64,000 nt of DNA from Agelas oroides (taxonomy: Eukaryota; Porifera; Demospongiae; Agelasida; Agelasidae): positions 24,313,816 through 24,377,815 of the forward strand of contig OX422183.1 in assembly GCA_949130485.1 (NCBI GenBank), in the 5' to 3' direction. The notes below the pieces were generated by a model, which searched no databases, was not told where the DNA came from, and saw only the letters and a list, made by a program, of their open reading frames with translations. Positions 48,143 through 58,039 of the stretch are shown piece by piece; within the stretch, counting starts at the first letter, position 1, and each line of letters opens with the position of its first letter. Made by a program: the position numbers and the translations under genes.

Positions 48143-48530
48143 TCAACAAGTCGGAGTGCTGGCGTAGAAACTTTCAACGATCGTCAATTTTATAGTACCG
48201 AGATAGTACAGTGTCACTCTACTATCCAGTATCCCCGTTCTCAGGTCTGCAGAAACTTGCAACGATTGATTTATGACGTACGAGCAGGGCTGCGGTGGTG
48301 CCACCCTGACGATGTGCAACACAAAACTAACCTGTTTTGCAAAATCAAGCAACCGGTCAGGGCAGAACGCTATTGTCCGTGTGGTCTTGTTAGGCGCCTG
48401 AGAATGTAATTTGCAATGCTGAGTAACATAGCAACTTTCAAAACATTTCGCGGCCAACCCGCTCAAAAAAGGTACGGATACTCGAATCAATGGAGATGGT
48501 TGTAAGGAAAGTGCTACTTATAATTTTTTT
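48143..48530 (-). promoter_or_regulatory. 5' flank of the transporter gene
   Basis: No TATA box was located with confidence. The stretch 48146-48350 (CAACAAGTCGGAGTGCTGG ... CTGACGATGTGCAACAC ... ACTAACCTG) recurs in shortened, diverged form at 62951-63070. It is either a mobile element near the promoter or a duplicated 5' region. Confidence 0.35.
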
Positions 48531-48532
48531 TT

Positions 48533-48778
48533 CTATAATAGTTTTGTCATTAAAGACAATGATATAGCAACATTGGCTAATACTAGACATGATCCATAAA
48601 CTAAACCTAGTGAAGTAGAATGTACATGTAAGTATCTATTAAAGGCATGAACAGAAGAAGCACAAACGATATCTAATTTATTCCAGTGAAAGATGGTTTG
48701 AGGAACAAAAGAATAGAAATATGAATTAGTTCTGGTGAAAGGACGATTTAACCCTTTAGGTCCTAAAATTACTTGCAA
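48533..48778 (-). pseudogene. LINE reverse-transcriptase C-terminal fragment
   Basis: The frame reads RPFTRTNSYFYSFVPQTIFH followed by WNKLD, and then a run to a serine/phenylalanine-rich end. R-T-N-S, F-x-P-x-T-I and W-N-x-L are the closing motif of CR1/L2-type non-LTR retrotransposon ORF2 proteins. It has the same strand as the RT at 49194-50411 and probably belongs to it, separated by about 410 bp of foreign sequence (48785-49190). Confidence 0.6.
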
Positions 48779-49193
48779 AATTTACTCCACATGGTATAGC
48801 TGCTGACAGACTGTGTTTCAACAGCATGTAGCGCTGCTCAATACACCCTACGACGATAATTACAGCATTCAACAGCCTTGGGGGTATGCCCCGACGATTA
48901 TTTATAATGATTATTGCTCTGGGCAGGAAGAGGTGGGATGCAAGGGGCGGGGCCATCTCCGAGGTAGCCACGCGGTAAGCGTGTTAGTCGTAGCTTTCTG
49001 AAACTGTTTGTTTTCACGTTTCCTGCCGCTAATCGCTTCACTGCTGGAGAGAAGAGGTTCATAGTAACTCACAACAGGAGCGCTACTCCAGGTAAGCTCG
49101 GAACAAAGGCCGTTTTACTTGTACCGTTCGATCGACGTTATCGCAGGCACACCGTCTCTGTTTTGACAGCTGCTTGCTCCGGTGTACAGGACC

Positions 49194-50411
49194 CTAGCCC
49201 GCCTTTATTACTAGAGCCTGAGAGAGAGGAAGTACTAATAAACCAACTGTAATAATGTCAGTGCTTGGGCAAAAAGCGCCGAGTTTCCAGCCTTCGACAT
49301 TCAAGTATTGGAAGGTCAACAAGTTCCAGGAGATCTTGGTAACTGCTGTCCCATAGTCCAGTAGCCATGCTGAGGCATAATCGAGATGGGGCCTAACGAG
49401 GGAGATGTAGAGTTGAAGTAGAGCACTACCCGGAGCATTATTGTAGAATCTTCTGTAGAGAAGGCCAAGGATCTTCCTAGCCTTACTGCAGATTGATTGA
49501 ACATGTTCACCCCAAGAGAGGTCATGTGACAAGAGAACACCCAGATACTTGAACATTTCCACCTGTTCCAGAGAATTGCCTTCAAGCAAAAGTGGTGATG
49601 ATGGGGTAGATACAGTTTTCCTGCATGAAACAGTCATGTATTTGCATTTATCCCTATTGAGTGTGAGATGGTTGGTGCAGGACCGGTTCCCAACTTTATC
49701 AATATCATCCTGGAGTTTAGCAAAGTCTTCAGGTGAGTTGATGACTCGAAACAACAGGACATCATCTGCATACAGGGTTATTTTGGCGCCATCTCTGAGG
49801 TTGATCTCAGTAAGATCATTAATATAGATCAGAAAAAGAAGGGGTCTAAGAACAGAGCCCTGTGGTACTCCAGAAATAACAGGAGCCGGCAAAGAAGATT
49901 CACCATTAACCACAACAGATTGGGAACGACTAGCTAGATATCCACTGACCCAGTGCAGTATGTGGTCATTGAAGCCAAGATTCTCCAGTTTCTTTAGCAG
50001 AGGCAAGTGAGGGACACTGTCAAAGGCTTTCCGATAGTCAAAGAACACAGCACATACTTCTTGGCCATATTCAAGGGCAGAGAGCCATTCCTTGGTCACC
50101 GACAACAATGCAGTAACTGTTGAGCGACCAGAACGAAACCCCCATTGTGAATCTGATAGCAAATGATGGTTGGATAAGTGTTCGTACATGAGGCCATAGA
50201 TGTGTTTTTCCAACAGTTTACAGAGAATACAGGTGAGGGAGATTGGTCTGTAATTTCCAGGATGAGATGACTTCGAAGTTGACCTTGGTATCGGTGCTAT
50301 CATGGCTTCCTTCCAGCAGTCAGGAATTCTGCCCAGACGGATGGATATATTAAACAATTTGGTGACAGATGGTGCAATGCTAGACGCTGTATATTTTAAC
50401 ATCTGAGCCAA
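49194..50411 (-). pseudogene. CR1/L2-like LINE ORF2, reverse transcriptase part
   Basis: Reads IAPIPRSTSKSSHPGNYRPI (RT motif 1), GFRSGRST, FFDYRKAFDSVPH (motif A, FDxxKAFD type), GVPQGSVLRPLLFLIYINDL (motif B) and LYADDVLLF (motif C, YADD catalytic aspartates present), then MFKYLGVLLSHDLSW and RPHLDYAS. After that the frame shifts away from the expected sequence. The 5' side is cut from the endonuclease half by the insertion at 50414-50613. The active-site residues remain but the protein is broken. Confidence 0.88.
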
Positions 50412-50413
50412 AA

Positions 50414-50613
50414 TCTTTTTTCTTTTTTTTTTTATATAAAACTTTATGCAAAAGGCAAAGGATGCACAAAATAGCCATACGCTAATAAGAAGTGCGCCCT
50501 GTTAAAGGGGGACAAACAAACGAACACAGCACCACAAATAAGACAAAAGCACAGGAGCAGTGAACTATAAGTATATAATGTACAGGGTTAAGAACTATAG
50601 TTAACAATGTTAC
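50414..50613 (-). mobile_element. Short 5'-truncated retroelement insertion inside the LINE
   Basis: On the minus strand the ~200 bp insert ends in ATAAAGTTTTATATAAAAAA plus an A-rich tail just before ATTTTGGCTCAG. Removing it brings the KACGK part next to AQML, the usual KACGPDGI..ML junction of ORF2. A-tail and loss of the 5' part fit target-primed reverse transcription. A possible AAGA duplication is too short to be certain. Confidence 0.65.
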
Positions 50614-50614
50614 T

Positions 50615-51934
50615 CTTGCCACATGCTTTAGAGACTTCAAGACCTTGTAGCAAGTGCTCAACTTCAGAGATGGTACAGTACATTTGGTCAAGGGTGGAAT
50701 CATGTTGGGATGATGTTGGTGGGACAGGTGAGAATGCAGTAAGTGGAGGGTGGGATTTGTTGAAAGTGGTTGAGAAGGAAGTGTTCAGAAGCTCAGCTTT
50801 TTGTAGGTCAGTATTAGCAGTTTGTTCACCATGTTGGAGTGTAGGGATTGTAGACTGCTGCTTATTGAGGTATTTAACTGCTTTCTAAAACTTCTTTGAG
50901 TTCCTTGGATTCAAGTTTTTGAAATAGTTGGCTTTAGCTCTGTGAAGCATGCCAATGACTCTATTGCGAGCAGATCTGAATTTAGCACTGTAGCCAGTCT
51001 TTTTAAAGATGGTGTTTCTTCTCCTCATTGCACTTCTGACATCTTTATTCAACCATGGCAGATTCCTTCGTGATGATAAGACTTTCTTTGGTATACACTC
51101 CTCCATAATGCTCATGAACTTTGAGTACCACCTGTCCCAGGAAAGATTTATGTCCTCAGTCAACATATTATCCCAGTCAGAGGCCTCTATTTTCTCACAA
51201 ACTTTGCCCCAGTCAGCGTGGGAATAGTGCCAGACTGTACGACGTGGGGGTCGAACTGTCTTACTGGTACCCCTTATTCGGATCTCTGTTTTGATTCCCA
51301 GATGATCAGAATTGGACAAGGGTGGGAAAACCTGGCAGTAAGAGAGAGAAGATGGATTAGACATTAGTACATGATCAATAAGTGAGTGACTGTTGCCCTG
51401 ATGGACATGAGTATGATCTCTAACAACCTGTGTCAAACCAAAAGATGATAAAATGTTACAAAGGTTAGGAAAGGATGGGTGGGAACTGTCAGAAAAATTA
51501 ATGTTAAAATCACCAATAAGTACAAAACTAGAAAACTGAGAAATGTTAACTGACTGAAGGTAGTTATGCAAAAAATATACAACTTCCACAGATGAGCTGG
51601 GAGGACAATAAAACAATGACAAACAAAATTTAAAATTACCAGAATGCAAAGTTACAGTAAGCAATTCAAGTGACGGATGAAAAGGAAGTAGTTTGACAGT
51701 AAATCTGTGTGAAACATACATGAGAACGCCACCACCATGTCTGTTTCTGTCATGTCTTAGGGACTGATAGCCAGGAATCAAGATTTCAGAATCCTGAATG
51801 TCACCAGAAAGCCAGGATTCAGTGATACAGATGACATCTGGGTTATGAGAGTCAGCCAAAATTAGCAGCTCATCAAATTTAGGAAGCAGACTCCTGGCAT
51901 TATAGTACAAGATTTTCAACACCTTGTTAGACAC
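50615..51934 (-). pseudogene. CR1/L2-like LINE ORF2, endonuclease part
   Basis: An exonuclease-endonuclease-phosphatase fold: ILYYNARSLLPKFDEL, CITESWLS (catalytic E), HGGGVLMYV, LIGDFNINFSDSS (GDFN motif), LIDHVLMSN and SNSDHLGIKTEI (SDH). A single stop at 50885-50887 falls where related elements have tryptophan (KKF-stop-KAVKYLN), so a TGG to TAG change would explain it. The frame then continues to KACGK near 50615, where the retroelement insertion starts. Confidence 0.85.
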
Positions 51935-52371
51935 AGAGCATTAGGCGATTCACTGGTATGCTTACTGTGAGCTCTCCCAGCTGCATCTGTGGAATGTATT
52001 CAGTGGTTCTCTGGTAGAGTGGATGACTCAGTAGAATCATCAGGGGTGACAGCAGTTGATCCGGAAAGGGTAGAATGAGTACAGCAATCTGAGTTACATG
52101 GTAAAATCAACAGGTGTTTGCAGATCTGGTGAATTTACAGGTGTTTGCACTGACAATAGGAGATGATACACTGACAATGGGAGATGATACAATGACCGGT
52201 GAGGTGGGGGACAGTGAGATCCATGTTGCTTCCTGCATTTATTTCTCTTGTCAAAGACTCCTGCTTAGGCATGAAGCATGGTTTTAATTTCCATCCTAGC
52301 TGTAGCTCAACACGCTCCCATTCACCTTCAAGCTGAGTAAGAACCTCCCCTTCACCTCTTAATACAAACCA

Positions 52372-52822
52372 TCATCGAGTATGCCCTGAAGCCAACTGTC
52401 TGTGCTTACGTTTGATTGTCACTTGACTTCCCACAGTTGTAAGCTTCTTTAAGGCAGAGGAAATTGCACCTGGTGTTGTTGATTTCAAGGTTCCCCAAAC
52501 TCTTCTAGCACCAGGGACCTTTTCTCTTTCTATTTCATGCCGCCGGGCCGTCTGAATCCCACCCACAGACTTTTGAGATGAAGTAGGCACAGTTGCTTCG
52601 CTTGACTCCCGCCGAGCAGAACGAGAAGCGGCGCCAGCGCCGTTTCCTGCTTGGCGCGACAACAAGTTGGACATAGAAACTCAACCTTCTTCACAGTGAG
52701 TTCTTGGTATTGCTCTTCGGTGATGCGGGCGCAGAAACGATGCATTAGTCGCTTACAAGCACCTTCGCAGAAGAGGGCCTCGTCTTTGCCAGGGGTAACC
52801 GCTTGGCAACAAACTCAGCGAA
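52372..52822 (-). pseudogene. LINE ORF1 remains with PHD-type zinc finger
   Basis: The minus frame gives CCQAVTPGKDEALFCEGACK, then RLMHRFCARITEEQYQEL and EFLCPTC. The C-x3-C, H-x2-C and C-x2-C spacing fits the PHD-like finger found in ORF1 proteins of CR1/L2 LINEs. A second frame (52372-52674) carries the basic C-terminal part. The finger's first cysteines are on the far side of the MITE at 52823-53776. The ORF1 start (MPAKKGSKAQ) appears at 53848. Confidence 0.6.
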
Positions 52823-53776
52823 TAGCCTCGTTCCTATGGGGCGCCGTTTGTATCAAAATTATGTTTTTTCCGCTATTTATATATCCAGCACTTTATTTAT
52901 AATTCCATTTCAGGTTTATATATCAACTATTTGTTTATAAATCAGCTCTCTGTTTATATACACCCTCGTTATTTATAAATTCAGCACCTGTGTTTATAAA
53001 CACAGAGTTCGTGTTTATAAATACAAAGTTTGTGTTTATAAATACAAAGTTTGTGTTTATAAATCCATCACTCTATTTATAAATCCAGAGTTCATATTTA
53101 TAAATCTGTGCCTGTATTTATAAATCTGTGCCCCATACGTTCCCAGTCCTCCACCACAGCTATCGTCGCTTGCAGTACGAATAACGCGCAGGAGGCCTGG
53201 TAAAAATTATCACGTGATGTATGCCACTGACGTAATAACATAACTTTAATATTTTTCGCTACGTCACGAGGTACTGGTACTAGGTAACTGCACAAAGCCG
53301 ACTTGGACGGACTGGAGCTCGTGCGGGACGTTTATCCAACGAATTTCATGTTTAGAGGAAGACGAATAAGAACAGAATGCGAGAAAAAGGACACTCGAAT
53401 GGAAACAAGAGTGAAAGTTGACGGTTGCAGAGCGCTAGAAGCTGTATGACGAACCTGGAGCGCGACCAGCTGTTACTAACGGTTCCAGAGGTTGGTTTTG
53501 AAGTCGCTATAACACTAGCTTGCTCTTCGTTCTTCGCGCTTTACATATTTTATTTCTTTCCATACGCTATCGATCGATATCGTGGCTACTGCGGCATAAT
53601 AATTCCAGTCTCGTTCCCAAGACATCGTTCACCTGGGTACGAGGCTACAAAATTTACTAACTAACATGTGTGACGTAACAGTGGCATACATCACGTGATA
53701 ATTTTTACCAGGCCTCCTGCGCGTTATTCGTACTGCAAGCGACGATGGCTGTGGTGGAGGACTGGGAACGAGGCTA
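52823..53776. mobile_element. TAGCCTCGTTCCCAGGC hairpin MITE carrying a nested element
   Basis: The left end TAGCCTCGTTCC is split from the rest of its arm (CCAGTCCTCCACC) by the insertion at 52835-53137; the right end is GGACTGGGAACGAGGCTA. Arms include GCCTGGTAAAAATTATCACG and its complement. Flanks CTCAGCGAA and CTCCGCAAA match at 7 of 9. It sits inside LINE ORF1. Confidence 0.75.
52835..53137. mobile_element. TTTATAAAT-array element with TATGGGGC ends
   Basis: Ends TATGGGGC and GCCCCATA, flanked on both sides by CGTTCC (52829-52834 and 53138-53143). The interior is a degenerate 20-24 bp tandem repeat of TTTATAAATCCAG-like words, about a dozen units. The array therefore moved in as a unit rather than growing in place. 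Confidence 0.7.
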
Positions 53777-53848
53777 CTCCGCAAACGCTGCTCGCCTTTC
53801 TTGACTCAAAGTCCTGCTCTGGGCCTTGCTTCCCTTCTTTGCCGGCAT
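53777..53848 (-). pseudogene. LINE ORF1 5' end, cut off by MITE insertion
   Basis: An ATG on the minus strand at 53848 gives the basic start MPAKKGSKAQSR. Another frame gives KASSVCG, which would supply the first zinc ligands for the finger at 52680-52810. The order matches the rest of the LINE on the same strand. Confidence 0.45.
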
Positions 53849-53849
53849 C

Positions 53850-54977
53850 GTTTAATACTTACCGATCTCGCAATCTCATTGATCCTTACCACTTTTGGGG
53901 ACTAAGCCCAAGGAATTCGACTTCGTTCACCAGACCGTTTCTCTCTGGGAGGCGTGCGCGGGCTTGACACGGGACTTGGTCTTCCTGCCCTTTTTTAGGG
54001 TAGTCTCGTGCCCAGATTCCACCCAGCTCACGCGTGGAGAAGGGTATTTGAGCTATCCCGAAGTGCTTTTGAAAGCTCTATTATATCAGGAGCTTATGAA
54101 CCGTTACGCGAGAAGGAGCGTCAGATTAGCATACCCATCCTGTATCGAATCACACTTTCAAAACGAGCCTTATATGGAACTCGAGCTTTGAGGTTACTAC
54201 CGTGACTACTATGGAGAGCCCGCCTGCTGTTACAATAGCCACCTGCTTGGCTTCTTAACGAAGTAGGTGCAAACATACAGTTACCTTATAAGGCGCGTTT
54301 TGGAGGCGCCAAATTCGGCAGAGGATGGGACCAACTAATGTATGGTAGTTTGGCGCTCATAAGCTCCTGATTATATATATTGGTCAATACATTATACACA
54401 TTTATATGCGCATATGTGCCGTTGCCCTAACAACACCCCAAATTAACCCTAACTCAACCCTAATAAACCCTAACCCTAACCCAACCAATCAAATTAGAGC
54501 TATGAAACACACTTCAGTACTGTAAGGGTCTGGTGTCACAAATTCTTGGGCTAGCTCCAGAAGCGTGGGGCGACCAATGAAATTGCAGATTTATTAGAAC
54601 AAGTACTTCGATCGTACTGCTCAAAGTGAAGTTATTCACACTGACAAATTTGTAATCCTATACTAACAATTACAAGGCTTCAATACTTCCGCTAGCCCAA
54701 GAATTTGGACCAGACCCCTTCTCCTTGCGTGGGCTGGGTGAGGTCTACTATTTTTAGGGATCCACTAAGTTCACCCAGTGTCATAAAATTTTGAGGCCCC
54801 CCATAACATGAGGCTCCCCGGTAACATGGGGCCGCCACTGTGAACTTGGGGCCCCCCTTTCGGCGTTCGTTTTACGCTCCGTCAGCGCGTGTAAATGCCT
54901 GCCATTCCAGTGTAAAAGGTCCCGAAACATCAATGCATCATGGAAGAGACTGAGAAGGAAGTCTGGTTTACATACAA
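53850..54977. other. Sequence with interstitial telomere-like tract, otherwise unassigned
   Basis: The plus frame 53895-54191 and the minus frame 54781-54981 have no recognised motif. A degenerate CCCTAA tract is at 54427-54484. From about 54785 to 54860 the sequence holds several GGCCCCCC / GGGGCC words. Confidence 0.35.
54427..54484. repeat. Degenerate interstitial telomere-type repeat (CCCTAA)n
   Basis: Reads CCCTAACAAC... TTAACCCTAACTCAACCC and then CCCTAACCCTAACCC. About 60 bp, interrupted, embedded in ordinary sequence, so an interstitial trace, not a chromosome end. Confidence 0.7.
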
Positions 54978-55330
54978 TCAATCAATCAATCAAAATTTTT
55001 AATGTCACTTGCACAAAAGCAACCAGCCTAAACAGGCTTATGAGACAGTCTATAATACGAAAGGGATAAACTGGAAATTCTCGAACTATATGTGTACAAC
55101 CAAAAATTTTTGTAGTAGGCCACGGGTCGGGAGTTCAAAGGGACCGAAACCTGTGGTCATGCGAGGACTGGAAAGGGTACTCCCCTGAAGACCAGTATAT
55201 TTTTGAGCATATCTCCCAAAAACAGTAACTAACCGCCCCATCCATTTGAGCCATAAATGCCCCACCCATTTAAGTCATAAATGGCCCACCCATTGTAAGC
55301 TCCCCCACTCGACACACAACTTCTGAACAT
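54978..55330 (-). mobile_element. LINE 3' end copy with (GATT)n tail
   Basis: The AATC microsatellite at 54978-54995 is the minus-strand 3' tail. The block TAGTAGGCCACGGGTCGGGA... CAGTAACTAACCGCCCCATC (55112-55250) is nearly identical to 59578-59715, and the TCCCCCACTCGACACACA word is shared with 59867. So this is a 5'-truncated copy of the LINE whose ORF2 end is at 59798-60361. Confidence 0.6.
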
Positions 55331-55527
55331 GCAGGTACAGATAAAGTCTGTCGGCCTTGCCAAATGGGGAACCCGCAGCATCCTTCAATGGATCCACCCG
55401 AAGACGCACGTGTTCTAACAACCATAATACCTCAGGCATGCCTTAGACCTAAACAGCATAACAGTGAGCACTAGGCTAGACTTCTCACTGTGCATGAAGG
55501 AATATCTCTCCAACAATAATTCCTTGT

Positions 55528-56218
55528 CCCAGCCCCATTCCCATTTTCCAAAGTTAACCATAGGATACCCCCTTGGTGAAGAGATAATTGAGCCGGAGGC
55601 TGAGGTGGTGGATAGTGAGAGTATCTGCTCAGGCAATGTGCTTGTACAGTCAACCCACCTAGGCCCGCAACCCCGTCCGCAGGGGATCTCCACCTAGCTA
55701 CCACAGTGTATTTAATTGCGAGAGGAAGGACAGCTGTAGTCAAAAAGACCCCGTCTTTATCCATCTCCACATAGATACATGTGTATAAAGCCCTTATCCT
55801 AACACAGCCCCTGACCCAGCCCGTAGAGAAACCTACAGCATGCACACAGAGAGTTTTTAGCATCTGAGCTTACTGTTGTAACTAGGTCACAAGCAAGCCT
55901 TCCACAGCTTAGTCGAATACATCTTTACAACCCCCAGCCCCATTCCCATTTTCCAAAGTTAACCATAGGATACCCCCTTGGTGAAGAGATAATTGAGCCA
56001 GAGGCTGAGGTGGTGGATAGTGAGAGTATCCGCTCAGGCAATGTGCTTGTACAGTCAACCCACCCAGGCCCGCAACCCCGTCCGCAGGGGATCTCCACTT
56101 AGCTACCACAGTGTATTTAATTGCGAGAGGAAGGACAGCTGTAGTCAAAAAGACCCCGTCTTTATCCATCTCCACATAGATACATGTGTATAAAGTACAA
56201 AGCCCTTATCCTAACACA
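55528..56218. repeat. Recent ~280 bp direct duplication, 405 bp offset
   Basis: Sequence from CAGCCCCATTCCCATTTTCC to CATGTGTATAAAG at about 55530-55800 recurs at 55935-56205 with only a few differences. The copies are separated by about 130 bp (CACAGCCCCTGACCCAGCCC...). It produces twin open frames on the minus strand (HQGGILWLTLENGNGAG), which I do not accept as a gene. Confidence 0.85.
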
Positions 56219-56224
56219 CTCATA

Positions 56225-56625
56225 CTCGTAATTTAAAACAGTAGTAACTCAAGTGTGAATGAGCTTCACACTCGTAACGGTGAATGAGCCTCACAGTAGT
56301 ACATGTAACTGAAGTGTGAATGAGCTTCACACTCATAATTTAAAAATGTGAATGAGCCTCACCCCTTACCTTAGCGTAACAGTAGTAACAGTAGTAACTC
56401 AAGTGTGAATGAGCTTCACACTCGTAACATAACGGTGAGTGAGCCTCACAGTAGTAACTCAAGTGTGAATGAGCTTCACACTCGTAACATAACGGTGAGT
56501 GAGCCTCACAGTAATAACTCAAGTGTGAATGAGCTTCACACCCATAGCGTAACTGTGAGTGAGCCTCACAGCTCATTATTTTTAATGTGAATGAGCTTCA
56601 CACTGTGAGTGAGCCTCGCAGATAA
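56225..56625. repeat. ~60 bp minisatellite with TGTGAATGAGCTTCACAC palindrome
   Basis: Units alternate TGTGAATGAGCTTCACACTC and GGTGAGTGAGCCTCACAGTA. Each word is itself a near palindrome (GTGAATGAGC-TTCAC), so the array could form a chain of small hairpins. About five to six units. Confidence 0.85.
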
Positions 56626-56629
56626 CACT

Positions 56630-57550
56630 GAGCAGCCCCAACCCAGCCCTAGCCCTAGCTCAGCCTTATGGAACCGACTACACCCCTAGGCGTACCGTTA
56701 CTATAGCAAAGCACACTCCATAACTAGCGCAACAATGCCGTTACTAAGAGAAGCACGCTCCCATTTAAAGCCCGCCGACCGAGTAGACACACACAAACAA
56801 CTAATAATACTCACCGTGAGTTAGTCGCCGCAGCACAGACCCGAATAATCTTCGGTACAGGAGCGCCTACCAGCGAAGAACAAGCCTCCCAGATGTTCCA
56901 CCAAGACCACACGATAGCGAGCCAGAATCCCGTACGTTAACCGTTCGCCCATCCTCCTAGTTCAGTGGTTACGCTACGTACCAACTTCCGGTGTTTTAAT
57001 TTGAACCGGATGTAAGTCGGAAACGGTTCCGTCGCATTGATAAGCAACAAGCCCCCGAGCGTTGTTTTTATGGACCGCTTATTCGACTCTACTTGTATCT
57101 TTTCGAAAGTTAGACATACTTGGTTAGCTAGATTGGCTACAGTAGAACCGGTGTATACATTTTATTTACCTCAAGAGTGCCTGGTTTGTCCACACAAGCG
57201 CTTTTCCCTCGAGCTATCTGCAACCGCTAGGTGGAGGTTAGTGTACGAATGTGCTGCGCAAATCCAGATGCCGCATGCATCGACGCTAAAACTCAAGAAT
57301 TAGCAAGTACAATGTTAGTAGTTGTCGTGATGTCAAGCTCATTTTTGTCTCTCCACTTCAAAGTTTTCTAGGCGACACTAAAGAACGTGCATTATTTGGA
57401 GAAACTGGCGGGGTCCAACATTGCAGCAGCTACCTTTTGATTGATAGTGCATGCATGTTAGAAGTTGAATCATGATATAAAACAAATCAAGTATGATAAA
57501 GTAATTACATAAACCAGGTAATTAAATGACACAAATTAATAGGGGCATTG
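56630..57550. other. Unassigned region
   Basis: Contains CCAACCCAGCCCTAGCCCTAG near 56638 and otherwise unique sequence. The plus frame 57037-57303 shows no motif that I can name. Confidence 0.35.
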
Positions 57551-57735
57551 GATCATCCATTCATGTGCTCTACCGCAGTTTTAGACTCTAGACCTTAGCA
57601 TGGTAGTAACTACTCGTCTTGACTGGTAGGAAACTTGTTTTCAAGTTTACTATGTCCCCTCCCAGGCCTTCCTCGTCTTATTATCGTGAACTCCAAGGGA
57701 TGGTAAAAAAAAAGGGGAGGCCTGGGAACAAGCAA
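57551..57735. repeat. Dispersed repeat ending in a TAGCCTCG-type hairpin
   Basis: The first ~95 bp resemble 11516-11607 (CGCAGTTTTAGACTC, CTTGACTGGTAGGAAACTTG). The end is the short hairpin CCCAGGCCTTCC ... GGAGGCCTGGGAACAAG. Confidence 0.55.
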
Positions 57736-57739
57736 CAGT

Positions 57740-58035
57740 CAGAGATGTCAGATTGTGTTCAGACTCCCAGTAAACCAACGAGGACAGTTCTACACTGCAA
57801 ATGTAAAACAAACTGTTCAAAGCGTTAGGGTGGATGTGTTAGGCAGCACCACCCTTGTGGGCCAGGATGTGTATGCGAAACCCAGTTTGTGTCAAAATCC
57901 ACACAGCGCTAGAGATGACGTTCCCTGCAGAGATTGTTGCCCTCATACAGATATCACACCAGGTGCTCATTGCATACCTACAAGTGAGGAAGAATCGCTA
58001 AGTGAATCTGAAGGCGACTATATACATCCATGATG
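57740..58035 (+). pseudogene. Degenerate CXC-type cysteine-rich fragment
   Basis: One frame reads HCKCKTNCSKR, a TAG stop (57826-57828), then GGCVRQHHPCGPGCVCETQF. Another frame continues SLCQNPHSARDDVPCRDCC and ends with an acidic ESLSESEGDYIHP. C-K-C-K-x2-C ... C-x6-C-x3-C-x-C matches the CXC (tesmin/TSO1-like) cysteine pattern, which also occurs in some transposon-derived proteins. Broken by one stop and a frameshift. The family assignment is tentative. Confidence 0.4.
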
Positions 58036-58039
58036 AAGA

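Noticed and set aside
54427-54484. A chromosome end
   Set aside because: The telomere-like tract is short, interrupted and followed by 9.5 kb of ordinary sequence.
55471-56175. Twin minus-strand frames sharing a C-terminal sequence
   Set aside because: They arise from one recent 280-bp DNA duplication; no homology or splice support.
56340-56590. Minus frame with CEAHSHLSYYCEAHS repeats
   Set aside because: Translation of a ~60-bp minisatellite, not a cysteine-repeat protein.
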